Shown: positions 51,570 through 60,409, counted from the first letter of the stretch. The stretch is 64,000 bases of DNA from SIG78 sp045635745 (GCA_045635745.1 JAZTWG010000053.1:21121-85120); one strand, 5' to 3'. Program-made: numbers and translations. Notes: generated by a model from the letters alone, not told the origin.

Positions 51570-52262
51570 ATGGGAGTGAATACAAAAATCTCCAGCAGTC
51601 TGGAAGATTATCTGGAAGCTATTGCCGATTTGATCGATGCCAACGGCCACGCGCACAGTAAAGAGCTTGCCGAGCGTTTGCAGGTCAAGATGCCCTCGGT
51701 TACCAATGCTTTGCAGGCGTTGGCGGCGCGGGATCTGATCGTCTACCGTTCGCATCAGCCGGTGGTGCTTACTGCCATGGGGGCGAAAACGGCGGAGATC
51801 ATCCGCAAACGGCATCAATGTCTGTGCCGTTTTTTTGAAGATGTTCTGGCGCTTTCGCACGACGAAGCCGATGCCACCGCGTGCAAAGTGGAGCATGATA
51901 TCAACGAAAATGTACTCAATAAACTTGTTGCACTGACCAATCTGCTGACTGCTGATCCGGTAGCGGAAGGTGTGCGCGGAAAACTCACCGGACTTTTTGC
52001 CAATCTGCCGGATGACCCGACCGCAACCGATCTGGTGGCACTCAACGACCTGGACGATGGGCAGAGCGGTACTATTGATTATATAAGTGTATCGCTCAAA
52101 GGGACCAAGAAATTTGCCGATATGGGACTGGTTCCCGGTGTTGCCATTACGCTGGAGGGGCGGGCGCCGCTGGGCGATCTTTTACGCATAAGAGTTCTGG
52201 ACAGCGTGATCTCGCTCCGGGGCAGCGATGCGGCATTTATTCTGCTGAAAAACGTTCAATGA
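51570..52262 (+). CDS. DtxR/MntR-family metalloregulator with FeoA-like C-terminal domain
   Basis: 230 residues. An N-terminal winged helix (S-S-S-L-E-D-Y-L-E-A-I-A-D-L-I, then M-P-S-V-T-N-A-L-Q-A-L) is followed by the dimerisation domain with metal ligands (R-H-Q-C-L-C-R-F-F, A-C-K-V-E-H-D-I-N). The last 75 residues form an SH3-like FeoA domain (F-A-D-M-G-L-V-P-G-V-A-I). It should repress Mn or Fe uptake genes when loaded with metal; targets are not seen in the window. ATG 51570 is used though the GGGAG is 12 nt away. Confidence 0.85.
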   Translation: MGVNTKISSSLEDYLEAIADLIDANGHAHSKELAERLQVKMPSVTNALQALAARDLIVYRSHQPVVLTAMGAKTAEIIRKRHQCLCRFFEDVLALSHDEADATACKVEHDINENVLNKLVALTNLLTADPVAEGVRGKLTGLFANLPDDPTATDLVALNDLDDGQSGTIDYISVSLKGTKKFADMGLVPGVAITLEGRAPLGDLLRIRVLDSVISLRGSDAAFILLKNVQ

Positions 52263-52266
52263 TTTT

Positions 52267-52665
52267 TCAGTGCGAGCATTTACCGCTGCCGCAGCCGTGA
52301 TCGCCGCAAGTGTGGCCTTCGCCGTGGTCGTGATGATGCATACAATGGAATTTTGGCCGGACTTTCAATTTACCCGCCAGATAGGCTTCTACTGCAGCTT
52401 TTACATTGCCGGAGGCGCCGCCGACAACTTTGATCCCGGCATTGCCCAGCGCATTGATCGCACCATTGCCGATGCCGCCGCAAATGAGGATGTCCACGCC
52501 GTCGGCGGCCAGTACCGAAGCGAGGGCTCCATGACCGGATTCTCCGCTTTCAAGCAGTTTTTCGTTGACAATGCAGTTGTTTGCGATTTCAAAAACTGCA
52601 AATGCCGGGGTGTGCCCGAAATGCTGGAATACTTCGGAATTTTCGCAGGTAACGGCTATTTTCAT
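52267..52665 (-). CDS. NifX/NifB-type (dinitrogenase FeMo-cofactor family) protein with His/Cys-rich tail
   Basis: 132 residues. The domain (about 1-105) resembles small NifX/NafY-like proteins: M-K-I-A-V-T-C-E, F-Q-H-F-G-H, and I-C-G-G-I-G-N-G-A. The tail (about 107-132) is packed with His and Cys (H-C-M-H-H-H-D-H, C-G-D-H-G-C-G) and should bind metal. No nitrogenase genes are present, so a general iron-sulfur or metal-carrier role is more likely. It converges on the DtxR-type gene with 4 nt between stops, which supports a metal link. Confidence 0.85.
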   Translation of the reverse strand: MKIAVTCENSEVFQHFGHTPAFAVFEIANNCIVNEKLLESGESGHGALASVLAADGVDILICGGIGNGAINALGNAGIKVVGGASGNVKAAVEAYLAGKLKVRPKFHCMHHHDHGEGHTCGDHGCGSGKCSH

Positions 52666-52808
52666 GATTTTCTCCCGAAAAAATATCTTATGTTAATTTA
52701 TTAAGTTCATGTTCCGGAAATCCGGATGCAATTTTTACCTTAATATAAAGCCAATCTGCCCAAAAGACAAATTTTTTATTATACGCGCAATCATCCGGCA
52801 ATACCGGA

Positions 52809-52836
52809 TTGCAATATTTTTTTTCAGAGGTATATT
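52809..52836 (+). promoter_or_regulatory. Promoter of the MATE gene
   Basis: TTGCAA (52809-52814), 16-nt spacer, TATATT (52831-52836). Confidence 0.65.
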
Positions 52837-52877
52837 AAAGGACGTGGATTTTGCGACTTTTTCACAAGAGATATTTT

Positions 52878-54251
52878 ATGAGCAAAAGTAAAAAATTTCA
52901 GATCGATATGTGCAACGGTCCGTTGTTCAGCAAGATCGTGCGATTTTCGCTGCCTTTGATGGCGACAAATGTTTTGCAGCTGCTGTTTCATGCTGCGGAT
53001 TTGATCGTACTGGGGCGTTTTGCTCCTGCGGAGGCTATGGCGGCAGTTGGAGCTACATCCGGTCTGGCGATTTTGTCGATAAATATTTTCCTCGGTCTGG
53101 CTACCGGAGTGAATGTACTTGTTGCCCGGTATATTGGCGCCAGAGATGCCAAACGAGTCAGCAATACCGTACATACCGCTGTGTCGGTGGCGTTATACTG
53201 GGGCGTGGTTATGACTTTTATAAGTCTGATCTTGAGTAAGCCATTGTTGCGTTTGATGGGGACTCCGGAAAATATTCTCGATGATGCCGCAATTTATCTG
53301 TGGATATGCGCTCTGGGGCTGCCGGCGCTGATTTTTTATAACTTCGGCAGCGCAGTACTCCGGGCATTGGGCGATACCAGGCGGCCGCTGATCTATATGG
53401 CGATTGCCGGGGTGGTAAATGTATTGCTGAATTTGTTTTTTGTAACGGTCTGTTCGATGGATGTTGGCGGTGTGGCTCTGGCTACCAAGATATCCAATGT
53501 GCTTTCGGCATTTCTGGTCGCCAGGACGTTGATGAATGCAAATGATTCGAGCCGGCTGGTGTGGAAAAAGGTACATTTGCATTGGGAGAGCCTGAAGGAG
53601 ATGCTCAAGGTCGGGCTGCCTGCCGGCATACAGGGATCGCTTTTCAGTATTTCCAATATAACCATTCAATCTTCGGTCAACAGTTTCGGCTGGCAGGCGA
53701 TCGCCGGCAACACCGCGGCAATGAGTCTGGAAGGGATCGTTTATGTGGCAAGTTCTTCCTATTACTATACTGCGATAAGTTTTACCGGGCAGAACCATGG
53801 TGCCGGCAAGCTTGACAGAATCATTAAAAGTATATTTTACTGTATTATATGTACGGTTGTAACAACTGCGGCAATGAGCGGCACATGTTTGCTTTTCGGT
53901 AACGAACTGCTGCGTTTCTACAACCCCGATGCCAATGTTATAGAGTGGGGGCTTTTGCGTATGAAAATACTTTTCAGTACTTATTTCATGTGCGGTGTTA
54001 TGGATGCTTTGAGCGGATCTTTGCGCGGGCTGGGCCATTCGCTCAAACCGATGCTGGTCATTATGCTTGGGGTATGCGGATTGCGGATCTTCTGGGTGTT
54101 TTCGATTTTCCCGCTGCACCGGACCATGACCAGTCTGATGATTTCTTATCCGGTATCGTGGATGCTGGTCTGTTCGATCAATGGAGCGATACTCTGGTAT
54201 ATCTGCCGCCGGATGCAAAAGCAGAGTCTTGCCGGGAGAAAACTGTATTAA
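52878..54251 (+). CDS. MATE-family multidrug/organic-cation exporter
   Basis: 457 residues, twelve predicted helices in two related halves. Segments typical of the DinF/NorM-related group: F-S-L-P-L-M-A-T-N-V-L-Q, A-V-G-A-T-S-G-L, and G-L-P-A-G-I-Q-G-S-L-F in the second half. Drives drug or metabolite efflux with Na+ or H+; substrate unknown. ATG 52878 has AGAGA 6 nt upstream. Monocistronic. Confidence 0.9.
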   Translation: MSKSKKFQIDMCNGPLFSKIVRFSLPLMATNVLQLLFHAADLIVLGRFAPAEAMAAVGATSGLAILSINIFLGLATGVNVLVARYIGARDAKRVSNTVHTAVSVALYWGVVMTFISLILSKPLLRLMGTPENILDDAAIYLWICALGLPALIFYNFGSAVLRALGDTRRPLIYMAIAGVVNVLLNLFFVTVCSMDVGGVALATKISNVLSAFLVARTLMNANDSSRLVWKKVHLHWESLKEMLKVGLPAGIQGSLFSISNITIQSSVNSFGWQAIAGNTAAMSLEGIVYVASSSYYYTAISFTGQNHGAGKLDRIIKSIFYCIICTVVTTAAMSGTCLLFGNELLRFYNPDANVIEWGLLRMKILFSTYFMCGVMDALSGSLRGLGHSLKPMLVIMLGVCGLRIFWVFSIFPLHRTMTSLMISYPVSWMLVCSINGAILWYICRRMQKQSLAGRKLY

Positions 54252-54262
54252 CCTTACTGCGG

Positions 54263-54508
54263 TCAGTTGGATAATTCGCCAAAAACATCCCGCAATTCCT
54301 CATCGCTGGCAGTGCGGATGCTCCGACCTTTTTTAGCGAGTTTTTCATTGACTTTTATCGCGGTTTCGGTCATTTTTTCATGAGTTTCCTCGGAACCGCC
54401 CATCAATACAAAATCATCGCCTTTGGTATAGCGTTTGTGGCCGTCTTTATTATCAAACCCCAGGCCCAGCAGCATCCGCTGGCGCAAATCATCGTTGTTG
54501 GCTCTCAT
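54263..54508 (-). CDS. Small hypothetical protein at the end of the riboflavin operon
   Basis: 81 residues, soluble and charged, with no domain I know. Segments R-M-L-L-G-L-G-F-D and F-V-L-M-G-G-S-E-E-T-H are the most structured-looking. ATG 54508 (GAGA 10 nt upstream) or TTG 54517 are possible starts. It follows the previous gene almost without gap, so it is part of the same transcript. Confidence 0.6.
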   Translation of the reverse strand: MRANNDDLRQRMLLGLGFDNKDGHKRYTKGDDFVLMGGSEETHEKMTETAIKVNEKLAKKGRSIRTASDEELRDVFGELSN

Positions 54509-54513
54509 AATAT

Positions 54514-55293
54514 TCAAATCTCTTTCGGGTTCAGCTGCTGTGCTGTTTGGGCTAATTCTGTCAGATCAGCCTTGCCGGATGGCGCAAAGTAAATGTAAAC
54601 TTCCTGCTGCCACTTGCGGAGCTCTTCCACTACGGGGGCAATATGCTTATAGAGCAGTTTATTGCCCAGCTCGCTGGGATAGCAGAAGCGGATGAGTTTT
54701 ACATCGAAACGGAATTGCGACAGCAGCTTTGTCCAGTCAATGCTGCTGTTGATAAGCTCGTGCGGATAGATATCCAGCGCCAGATTCACCCGGTAATTAT
54801 TCAGCGAGTGCAGAAGTTTCAAACTGTCAGTTACCGGCAATGCCCCGGACCCGGGTAAACGGATGGTAAGCAGCATTTGCAGATCGTAAAACTCGCGGTC
54901 GCCGGCACTTGAGCGCAGTATGTCATCAAAGATCTTTCGGCATTCGGGATCACTGCAAAGATTTTCCCAGGCCGGGTCGATACTTACGGTTCTGGCTTTA
55001 CTGGCATGAGCGTGGGCAAAAAGTTTCCGCAGCTGCTTTTTGAAATCCTGGACGATCATGGCATTTTCCGGCGTAAGCTGACTTGCCAGCGCCGGCGGGA
55101 TTATATCGCGGAAATTGAAAAACTCAAATTCGTTCCACAACGCATGTTCTTTGTGCAGTACGGCTGCTTCGGCAACCGTTTCGCCGGAGAGTTCGGCAAA
55201 TTCAAAACACCCGGGAATATACTCAAACTGCTGCAGTTGAGCACAATCTTTGCACGGCAGCGATAAGCCGGTTTTCAGCAGACTGTCGCTCAT
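54514..55293 (-). CDS. Hypothetical protein in the riboflavin operon
   Basis: 259 residues, cytoplasmic. The N-terminus has a C-x-x-C (K-D-C-A, L-P-C) and the middle I-D-P-A-W-E-N-L; the C-terminal half (D-I-Y-P-H-E-L, V-K-L-I-R-F-C-Y-P-S-E-L) could be TIM-barrel-like. I do not recognise a family. Its start overlaps ribE by ATGA, so it is translated with the riboflavin genes; a role with them is unproven. Confidence 0.65.
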   Translation of the reverse strand: MSDSLLKTGLSLPCKDCAQLQQFEYIPGCFEFAELSGETVAEAAVLHKEHALWNEFEFFNFRDIIPPALASQLTPENAMIVQDFKKQLRKLFAHAHASKARTVSIDPAWENLCSDPECRKIFDDILRSSAGDREFYDLQMLLTIRLPGSGALPVTDSLKLLHSLNNYRVNLALDIYPHELINSSIDWTKLLSQFRFDVKLIRFCYPSELGNKLLYKHIAPVVEELRKWQQEVYIYFAPSGKADLTELAQTAQQLNPKEI

Positions 55294-55928
55294 TTTACAA
55301 ATCCGGCTTCAAAAAGTTTCTGCATGGAAATATTACCGGATTTTCTGCTTTGAAAATCCATGTAGCGTGCAGCGTAGCGCGCCATCAGATCGGCTTCCAG
55401 ATTTACCATATCGCCCACCCGGCGGCAGCCCAGTGCAGTGTGCTCGCGCGTTACCGGGATCAGCTCCACGGTAAATTCATGATCCCGCACCGCAACCACG
55501 GTCAGGGAGACCCCATCAATGGCGATACTGCCTTTTTCGGCGACCAGAGGCGCGATATTTGCCGGCAGTTCCACAGTAAGTTCCATATCGCCGCCCGGAC
55601 GTTCCTGCCATTTCATAACTTTGCCGGGAGCATCGACGTGGCCGGTAACAATATGGCCATCCAGCGGCGAATTCAAACGCAGTGCGCGCTCCATATTCAC
55701 CCGGCTTCCCGGCGGCAGAATACCCAGATTGGTACGCTTGAGTGTTTCAGAAAGAGTATGGAAAGTCAGCACATTACCGGCCTGACGCTCCAAGGTCAGA
55801 CAAGTGCCGTTGATGGCAATGCTTTCGCCGTATTCCAGATCGTTCCACACATCATCGAGCTGGATTTCCAGCGAAAGGTTGCTGCGTTTGTATATGGAAC
55901 CGATTTTTTGTATCAATCCGGTAAACAT
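55290..55928 (-). CDS. ribE: Riboflavin synthase alpha chain
   Basis: Dismutes two 6,7-dimethyl-8-ribityllumazine molecules to riboflavin. 212 residues with two lumazine-binding repeats: M-F-T-G-L-I-Q at the start, G-E-S-I-A-I-N-G-T-C-L-T (about 34-45) and the matching second-repeat G-S-I-A-I-D-G-V-S-L-T, plus G-H-I-V-T-G-H-V-D. ATG 55928 fits the family start; GGAGG lies 10 nt upstream. 5 nt separate it from ribD. Confidence 0.93.
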   Translation of the reverse strand: MFTGLIQKIGSIYKRSNLSLEIQLDDVWNDLEYGESIAINGTCLTLERQAGNVLTFHTLSETLKRTNLGILPPGSRVNMERALRLNSPLDGHIVTGHVDAPGKVMKWQERPGGDMELTVELPANIAPLVAEKGSIAIDGVSLTVVAVRDHEFTVELIPVTREHTALGCRRVGDMVNLEADLMARYAARYMDFQSRKSGNISMQKLFEAGFVK

Positions 55929-55933
55929 AATGT

Positions 55934-56977
55934 TTAATCCTCCTGTTTTAATCTGCCGTTGATTATCAGGTCGCATCCGGCACGCTTGACTTGCAGTTTT
56001 TCCAGCGCAAAAGCTTCGGCCAGTTTTAGTGGATCGCTGCCGCCGACCACGCTGCGGCTGTTGCGGCCGCACAATATTTTTGGCGCTATATGAAATTCCA
56101 CTTCGTCCACGATTCTGCATTGCAGCGCTTTTGCCGCCAGTTCTCCGCCGCCTTCCAGCAATAACGCTGTAATATTATTGCGGCCGAGTTCATGCAGCAG
56201 CTGCAGCCACTCCTCGCGGTTTTGCGGCACAACTGCACGCACATTGGTATCGTCGGGAAAATACTCTTTATGCAGAAAATCGCTGCTCATTCTTGTGTAG
56301 ATGAGTTTTTGCGGCTGATTTTCCCAGTTTTCCGGTTCGCGCACCACCAGACCGGGGCGGTCAAGACGGACGGTTTCGCCGCCGACCATGAGCGCATCGC
56401 ACCATTGGCGCAACTGCTGTACCCGGCTGCGTGCTGCTGCCGAAGTTATCCATTTGCTGTCGCCGGACGCGGTGGCAATCTTGCCGTCGAGAGTCATGGC
56501 CATTTTCAGCAGAACATAGGGCCGCTGACGGGTTATGTGCGAAAAGAATGCTTTATTGAGTTCCTGCGCTTCTTTCCGGCAAACGCCCACTTTTACTTCA
56601 ATACCGGCAGCGCGCAATATATCAAAGCCGTTGCCGGCGTGTCTGGGGTTGAAATCTTCTGATGCGCAGACCACTTTCCTGATATTGGCTTTTTTTATTG
56701 CTTCGGTACAGGGCGGCGTTCTGCCGTAGGTACTGCATGGCTCAAGCGTTACATACATGGTGGCGCCGTCGGCATTTTTTCCGGCATCGGCAAGCGCATT
56801 GACTTCAGCATGCGCGGTGCCGGCTTTATGATGGTACCCGGCACCCACGATGGAACCGTTTTTCACCACCACCGCCCCCACCATGGGGTTGGGGGCAGTT
56901 CTGCCCCAGGCAAGGCAGGCGAGTTCGAGCGCCTTTTTCATATATTGCCGGTCAAGATTGCTTCCGGAAATGGCCAT
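55934..56977 (-). CDS. ribD: Bifunctional pyrimidine deaminase/reductase
   Basis: Second and third steps of riboflavin synthesis. Deaminase domain (1-145): H-A-E-V-N-A-L and P-C-S-T-Y-G-R-T-P-P-C zinc site. Reductase domain (about 150-347): K-M-A-M-T-L-D-G-K-I-A and L-L-L-E-G-G-G-E-L. Both domains appear complete; 347 residues. Followed by ribE. Confidence 0.94.
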   Translation of the reverse strand: MAISGSNLDRQYMKKALELACLAWGRTAPNPMVGAVVVKNGSIVGAGYHHKAGTAHAEVNALADAGKNADGATMYVTLEPCSTYGRTPPCTEAIKKANIRKVVCASEDFNPRHAGNGFDILRAAGIEVKVGVCRKEAQELNKAFFSHITRQRPYVLLKMAMTLDGKIATASGDSKWITSAAARSRVQQLRQWCDALMVGGETVRLDRPGLVVREPENWENQPQKLIYTRMSSDFLHKEYFPDDTNVRAVVPQNREEWLQLLHELGRNNITALLLEGGGELAAKALQCRIVDEVEFHIAPKILCGRNSRSVVGGSDPLKLAEAFALEKLQVKRAGCDLIINGRLKQED

Positions 56978-56991
56978 AACAAGCAGTTCCT

Positions 56992-57921
56992 TTATTCAGA
57001 TTGATTATCCTGGAAAAGTGCCGTGGCATATAATTCGGGATCGAACTCCTGCAGATCTTCGGGTGCTTCGCCGAACCCGGTGAAGAATGTCGGCAGATCA
57101 AATTCCCGGTGAATAGCCACGGTCATACCGCCCTTGCCGGAACCATCGAGCTTGGTCAGCACCAAACCTGTGAGATTGGCCGACTTGCTGAATTCACGCG
57201 CCTGACTCAAGGCGTTGGAACCCAAACTGGCATCCACGGTAAGCCACACTTCATGGGGTGCTGCCGGACACGCTTTGCCGATGGCACGCACAATTTTGCT
57301 CAATTCATCCATCAGAGCCTTGCGGGTCTGCTGGCGCCCGGCGGTATCGATCAGAACGATGTCTGCTTGAGAGTTTACTGCGTATTCTGTCGCCGCAAAG
57401 GCCACGCTGGCCGGATCGGCCTGCGGTTTGCCGGCCACTACATGACAGTTGGTGCGTTCACCCCAGAGCTGAAGCTGTTCTACTGCCGCGGCGCGGAACG
57501 TATCCGCCGCGCCGAGAACGACTTTTCTTCCTTCGCTTTTCCAACGTTGGGCAAGTTTGCCGATGGTGGTGGTTTTGCCGGAGCCATTGACTCCAACCAT
57601 GAGTATGACCGTCGGCGAGGGGGCGGCAGCAAAGTTGATCTTGCGCTGATTTTTACGCAGAATTTCTGCTACCAGTCGCGCCGCTTCATTATAAATATCG
57701 GCGCTGGTGGCAATATTGCCCAGCTCGTAGGCGTTTTTCAGCTCGCTGACGATCTCTCCGGAAGCTTTTACTCCGAAATCGGCGGCGATCAGCGAAAACT
57801 CCAATTCTTCAAAAAGCTCACGGTCCCACTTTTTTTCGCCGGTGAAAAGTCCGCTTATAGTACGCGAAACTCCGACCGCAGTCTTCTGTAATCCGCGCTT
57901 GAAAACTGAAAACAAACCCAT
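56992..57921 (-). CDS. ftsY: Signal recognition particle receptor FtsY
   Basis: SRP receptor GTPase for co-translational membrane targeting. 309 residues: short N domain, then G domain with G-V-N-G-S-G-K-T-T-T (about 103-112), D-T-A-G-R-Q and T-K-L-D-G-S-G-K-G-G. The acidic A domain of E. coli is absent, as in many bacteria. It sits inside the riboflavin operon, 1 nt after nusB and 14 nt before ribD. Confidence 0.94.
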   Translation of the reverse strand: MGLFSVFKRGLQKTAVGVSRTISGLFTGEKKWDRELFEELEFSLIAADFGVKASGEIVSELKNAYELGNIATSADIYNEAARLVAEILRKNQRKINFAAAPSPTVILMVGVNGSGKTTTIGKLAQRWKSEGRKVVLGAADTFRAAAVEQLQLWGERTNCHVVAGKPQADPASVAFAATEYAVNSQADIVLIDTAGRQQTRKALMDELSKIVRAIGKACPAAPHEVWLTVDASLGSNALSQAREFSKSANLTGLVLTKLDGSGKGGMTVAIHREFDLPTFFTGFGEAPEDLQEFDPELYATALFQDNQSE

Positions 57922-57922
57922 A

Positions 57923-58423
57923 TTACGCTTTGACTCCCTCGCGTTCCGGGCGATTGAGCGTGGATTTTACTGCGTTGAGTATGCCATTGACAAAATCACA
58001 GGCGCGCTCGTCGCTGTAATCGCGGGTGATAGCCACTGCTTCGTCAATGCTCACCACCGGCGGTACATCCGGAAAGTTGAGCATTTCGGCAATGGCTACT
58101 TTGAGTATGGCGTAATCAACTGCCGAGATACGCTCCGGCGACCAGTTGCGGGCGATCGATTTGATCGTTTCTTCAATGCGTTCAGAATCCTGCACGCATA
58201 CTTCGATAAGTTTTTCGGCATACTCGCGGCATTTGCGGGCGTAGCGGTTGGTGCCGAGTTTGTGCTCTTCGCCGGCCTGTTCAAGAAATGTGTTCCAGGA
58301 GGCCACCGAAAATTTTTCGCCGGTTATCGCACACTGGAAGAGATACTGCATGGCAAGCTCTCTGCCTACGCGCTTATTGTGCATACGCTCCGGCGCGGGG
58401 CGTTTTTCAAAATCATTCGTCAT
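57923..58423 (-). CDS. nusB: Transcription antitermination factor NusB
   Basis: 166 residues, all-helical. Binds boxA RNA with S10 in rRNA antitermination. Recognisable parts: K-R-V-G-R-E-L-A-M-Q-Y-L-F-Q, R-I-S-A-V-D-Y-A-I-L-K-V-A, P-P-V-V-S-I-D-E-A-V-A-I-T-R and F-V-N-G-I-L-N. Position after ribH is a common arrangement in bacteria. Confidence 0.93.
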   Translation of the reverse strand: MTNDFEKRPAPERMHNKRVGRELAMQYLFQCAITGEKFSVASWNTFLEQAGEEHKLGTNRYARKCREYAEKLIEVCVQDSERIEETIKSIARNWSPERISAVDYAILKVAIAEMLNFPDVPPVVSIDEAVAITRDYSDERACDFVNGILNAVKSTLNRPEREGVKA

Positions 58424-58441
58424 AGCTTTTATCCGGAAAAC

Positions 58442-58918
58442 TTATTTGCTCAACTCTTTGTTGAGGTTGGCCATTTCGATAGCGGCGTGTGCTGCATCGG
58501 CACCCTTGTTGCCGGCTTTGGTACCACTGCGTTCGATCGCCTGCTCGATATTGTCGGCGGTGATCATGCCGTAGGTTACCGGTGTGCCCGATTCCATACC
58601 CAGTTGGGCAAGGCTTTTGGCAACTTCGTTGTTGATGTAACCGGCGTGGGGGGTGGCGCCCTGAATGACGACGCCCATGGCGATGATGGCATCATATTTT
58701 TTGCTGCCGAGCATCTTTTTGACTGCGAAGGGTATTTCGTAAGAGCCGGGAACCCAGGCCAATTCGATGTTTTCGCTTTTGCCGCCGTGACGGATAATGG
58801 TATCGACTGCGCCTTCCACCAGATGGCTGACGAAGAAATCGTTGAAACGGGCCGCTACCAGACCGAATTTAAGACCGTCTGCCTGCAGATTGCCTTCAAA
58901 AGTTTTGATGTTTGCCAT
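58442..58918 (-). CDS. ribH: 6,7-dimethyl-8-ribityllumazine synthase
   Basis: Condenses 5-amino-6-ribitylaminouracil with dihydroxybutanone phosphate. 158 residues: V-A-A-R-F-N-D-F, W-V-P-G-S-Y-E-I-P (about 55-63), G-V-V-I-Q-G-A-T-P-H and F-like stacking region; these form the active site of the icosahedral/pentameric enzyme. 18 nt from nusB. Confidence 0.95.
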   Translation of the reverse strand: MANIKTFEGNLQADGLKFGLVAARFNDFFVSHLVEGAVDTIIRHGGKSENIELAWVPGSYEIPFAVKKMLGSKKYDAIIAMGVVIQGATPHAGYINNEVAKSLAQLGMESGTPVTYGMITADNIEQAIERSGTKAGNKGADAAHAAIEMANLNKELSK

Positions 58919-58958
58919 AATTTTTTCTCCTTGTTTTATGTAAAAATTTTGTTAAAAA

Positions 58959-60155
58959 TCAGATCATGTGTTCCATTCTGTCGCGCTTGGTCGCCAGATA
59001 GAACTCGTTTTCTTTGCCCGGCGGTATCACGATCGGCACCCGCTCGGTGATAGTTATGCCGTAACCGGAAATACCGGCAATCTTCTGCGGATTGTTGGTC
59101 AGGAGCCGGATGGATTTTACACCCAGATCCAGCAGTATCTGCATACCGATACCGTAATCGCGCAAGTCGGCGGGAAAACCGAGTTTTTCGTTGGCTTCAA
59201 TGGTATCCAGACCCTGATCCTGCAGTTTGTAGGCGTGGATCTTGTTGAATATGCCGATGCCGCGGCCTTCCTGCCGCATGTAAACGAGAATGCCGGAACC
59301 GTTTTCCGCGATCATTGCCAGAGCTTTGTGCAGCTGTTCGCCGCAGTCGCAGCGTTTGGAGGCAAAAACATCGCCGGTAAGGCACTCGCTGTGAACCCGC
59401 ACAAGAACATCTTCTTTGCCTTCCACATCTCCATAGACCAGCGCTACATGTTCAAGATTATCGACCTTGCTGCGGTAGGCTTTGATCGCAAAATCACCGA
59501 ACGCAGTCGGCATTTTTGCCATTTCGCCGCGTTCGATCAGACATTCGTGCTTGCGGCGATAGGCAATCAGATCCGCTACGGTGCACCATTTGAGATTGTG
59601 CTGCTTGCGGACAATATCCAGCTCCGGCTGGCGCGCCATGGTGCCGTCTTCATTCATAATTTCGCAAATGACACCGGCGGGCGCAAGCCCGGCCAGACGC
59701 ATCAGGTCAACCGCGGTTTCGGTGTGTCCGGCGCGGCGCAGAACCCCGCCTTTGCGGGCCACTACCGGGAAGAGATGACCGGGTTTGATGAAGTCTTCCG
59801 GCGCGGTTTCCGGGTCGATCAACGCTTCTACGGTACGGGCTCGGTCGTAAGCTGAAATGCCGGTGGAGGTGCCGATTTTGTAGTCCACACTTTCAGAAAA
59901 CGCCGTGCGGAAGGGGTCTGCCATATTGATCGGCACATTGAGCTTCAGCTCGGCAGCACGTTCTTCGGTGATTGCCGCGCAGATAAGTCCGCGGGCATGT
60001 TTGGCCATAAAGTTGATGGTTTCCGGCGTGCAGAGACTTGCCGCCGCGATCAGGTCGCCTTCATTTTCGCGGTTTTCGTCGTCAGTAACGATCACCATTC
60101 TGCCCTGTTGGAGTTCGGCGATGATCTCCTCGATGGGGTCAAATTTGTATGCCAT
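58959..60155 (-). CDS. ribBA: Bifunctional DHBP synthase / GTP cyclohydrolase II
   Basis: 398 residues joining two first-step enzymes. RibB part (1-200): D-D-E-N-R-E-N-E-G-D-L, R-A-G-H-T-E-T-A-V-D. RibA part (about 205-398): H-S-E-C-L-T-G-D-V-F-A-S-K-R-C-D-C-G (zinc cysteines) and R-Q-E-G-R-G-I-G. First gene of the operon. I find no FMN riboswitch in its leader; instead there is an alternating purine/pyrimidine tract. Confidence 0.95.
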   Translation of the reverse strand: MAYKFDPIEEIIAELQQGRMVIVTDDENRENEGDLIAAASLCTPETINFMAKHARGLICAAITEERAAELKLNVPINMADPFRTAFSESVDYKIGTSTGISAYDRARTVEALIDPETAPEDFIKPGHLFPVVARKGGVLRRAGHTETAVDLMRLAGLAPAGVICEIMNEDGTMARQPELDIVRKQHNLKWCTVADLIAYRRKHECLIERGEMAKMPTAFGDFAIKAYRSKVDNLEHVALVYGDVEGKEDVLVRVHSECLTGDVFASKRCDCGEQLHKALAMIAENGSGILVYMRQEGRGIGIFNKIHAYKLQDQGLDTIEANEKLGFPADLRDYGIGMQILLDLGVKSIRLLTNNPQKIAGISGYGITITERVPIVIPPGKENEFYLATKRDRMEHMI

Positions 60156-60189
60156 AAATAAACCTTCCGGTGTTGGTATTCAACAAACT

Positions 60190-60219
60190 TACACGCGCGC
60201 ATGTGCGCGTGTGCATGTA
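60190..60219. repeat. 30-nt alternating purine-pyrimidine tract with 8-bp hairpin in the ribBA leader
   Basis: Strict R/Y alternation over 60190-60219. acacgcgc (60191-60198) pairs with gcgcgtgt (60205-60212). In the mRNA it is a GC-rich hairpin between promoter and start codon; in DNA it is a potential Z-forming segment. Confidence 0.7.
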
Positions 60220-60226
60220 ATCATAT

Positions 60227-60255
60227 AACATACAATGCCGGAAGGGTTTTTGCAA
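60227..60255 (-). promoter_or_regulatory. Promoter of the riboflavin operon
   Basis: Minus strand TTGCAA (60250-60255), 17-nt spacer, TATGTT (60227-60232). Confidence 0.6.
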
Positions 60256-60324
60256 GTAAAAGGTCAAAAATTTTCTCCGGCAACTGAAAAAACAATAAAA
60301 AATGCAAATAAAAATTTTTTTTAC

Positions 60325-60351
60325 TTGAAAAAATTATTTTGACAGTATATT
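60325..60351 (+). promoter_or_regulatory. Candidate promoter of the DUF805 gene
   Basis: TTGAAA (60325-60330), 15-nt spacer, TATATT (60346-60351); a TTGACA at 60339 overlaps it but is too close to serve as -35. Confidence 0.5.
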
Positions 60352-60409
60352 GTTAAGCAAAGTCAGCCGGACAAAAAATGTTGAGCTGAAAACTTGTAAA
60401 GGAAAGAGT

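Noticed and set aside
52267..52665. Nitrogen-fixation gene
   Set aside because: The NifX-like fold alone is common outside nitrogen fixation, and no nif genes are nearby.
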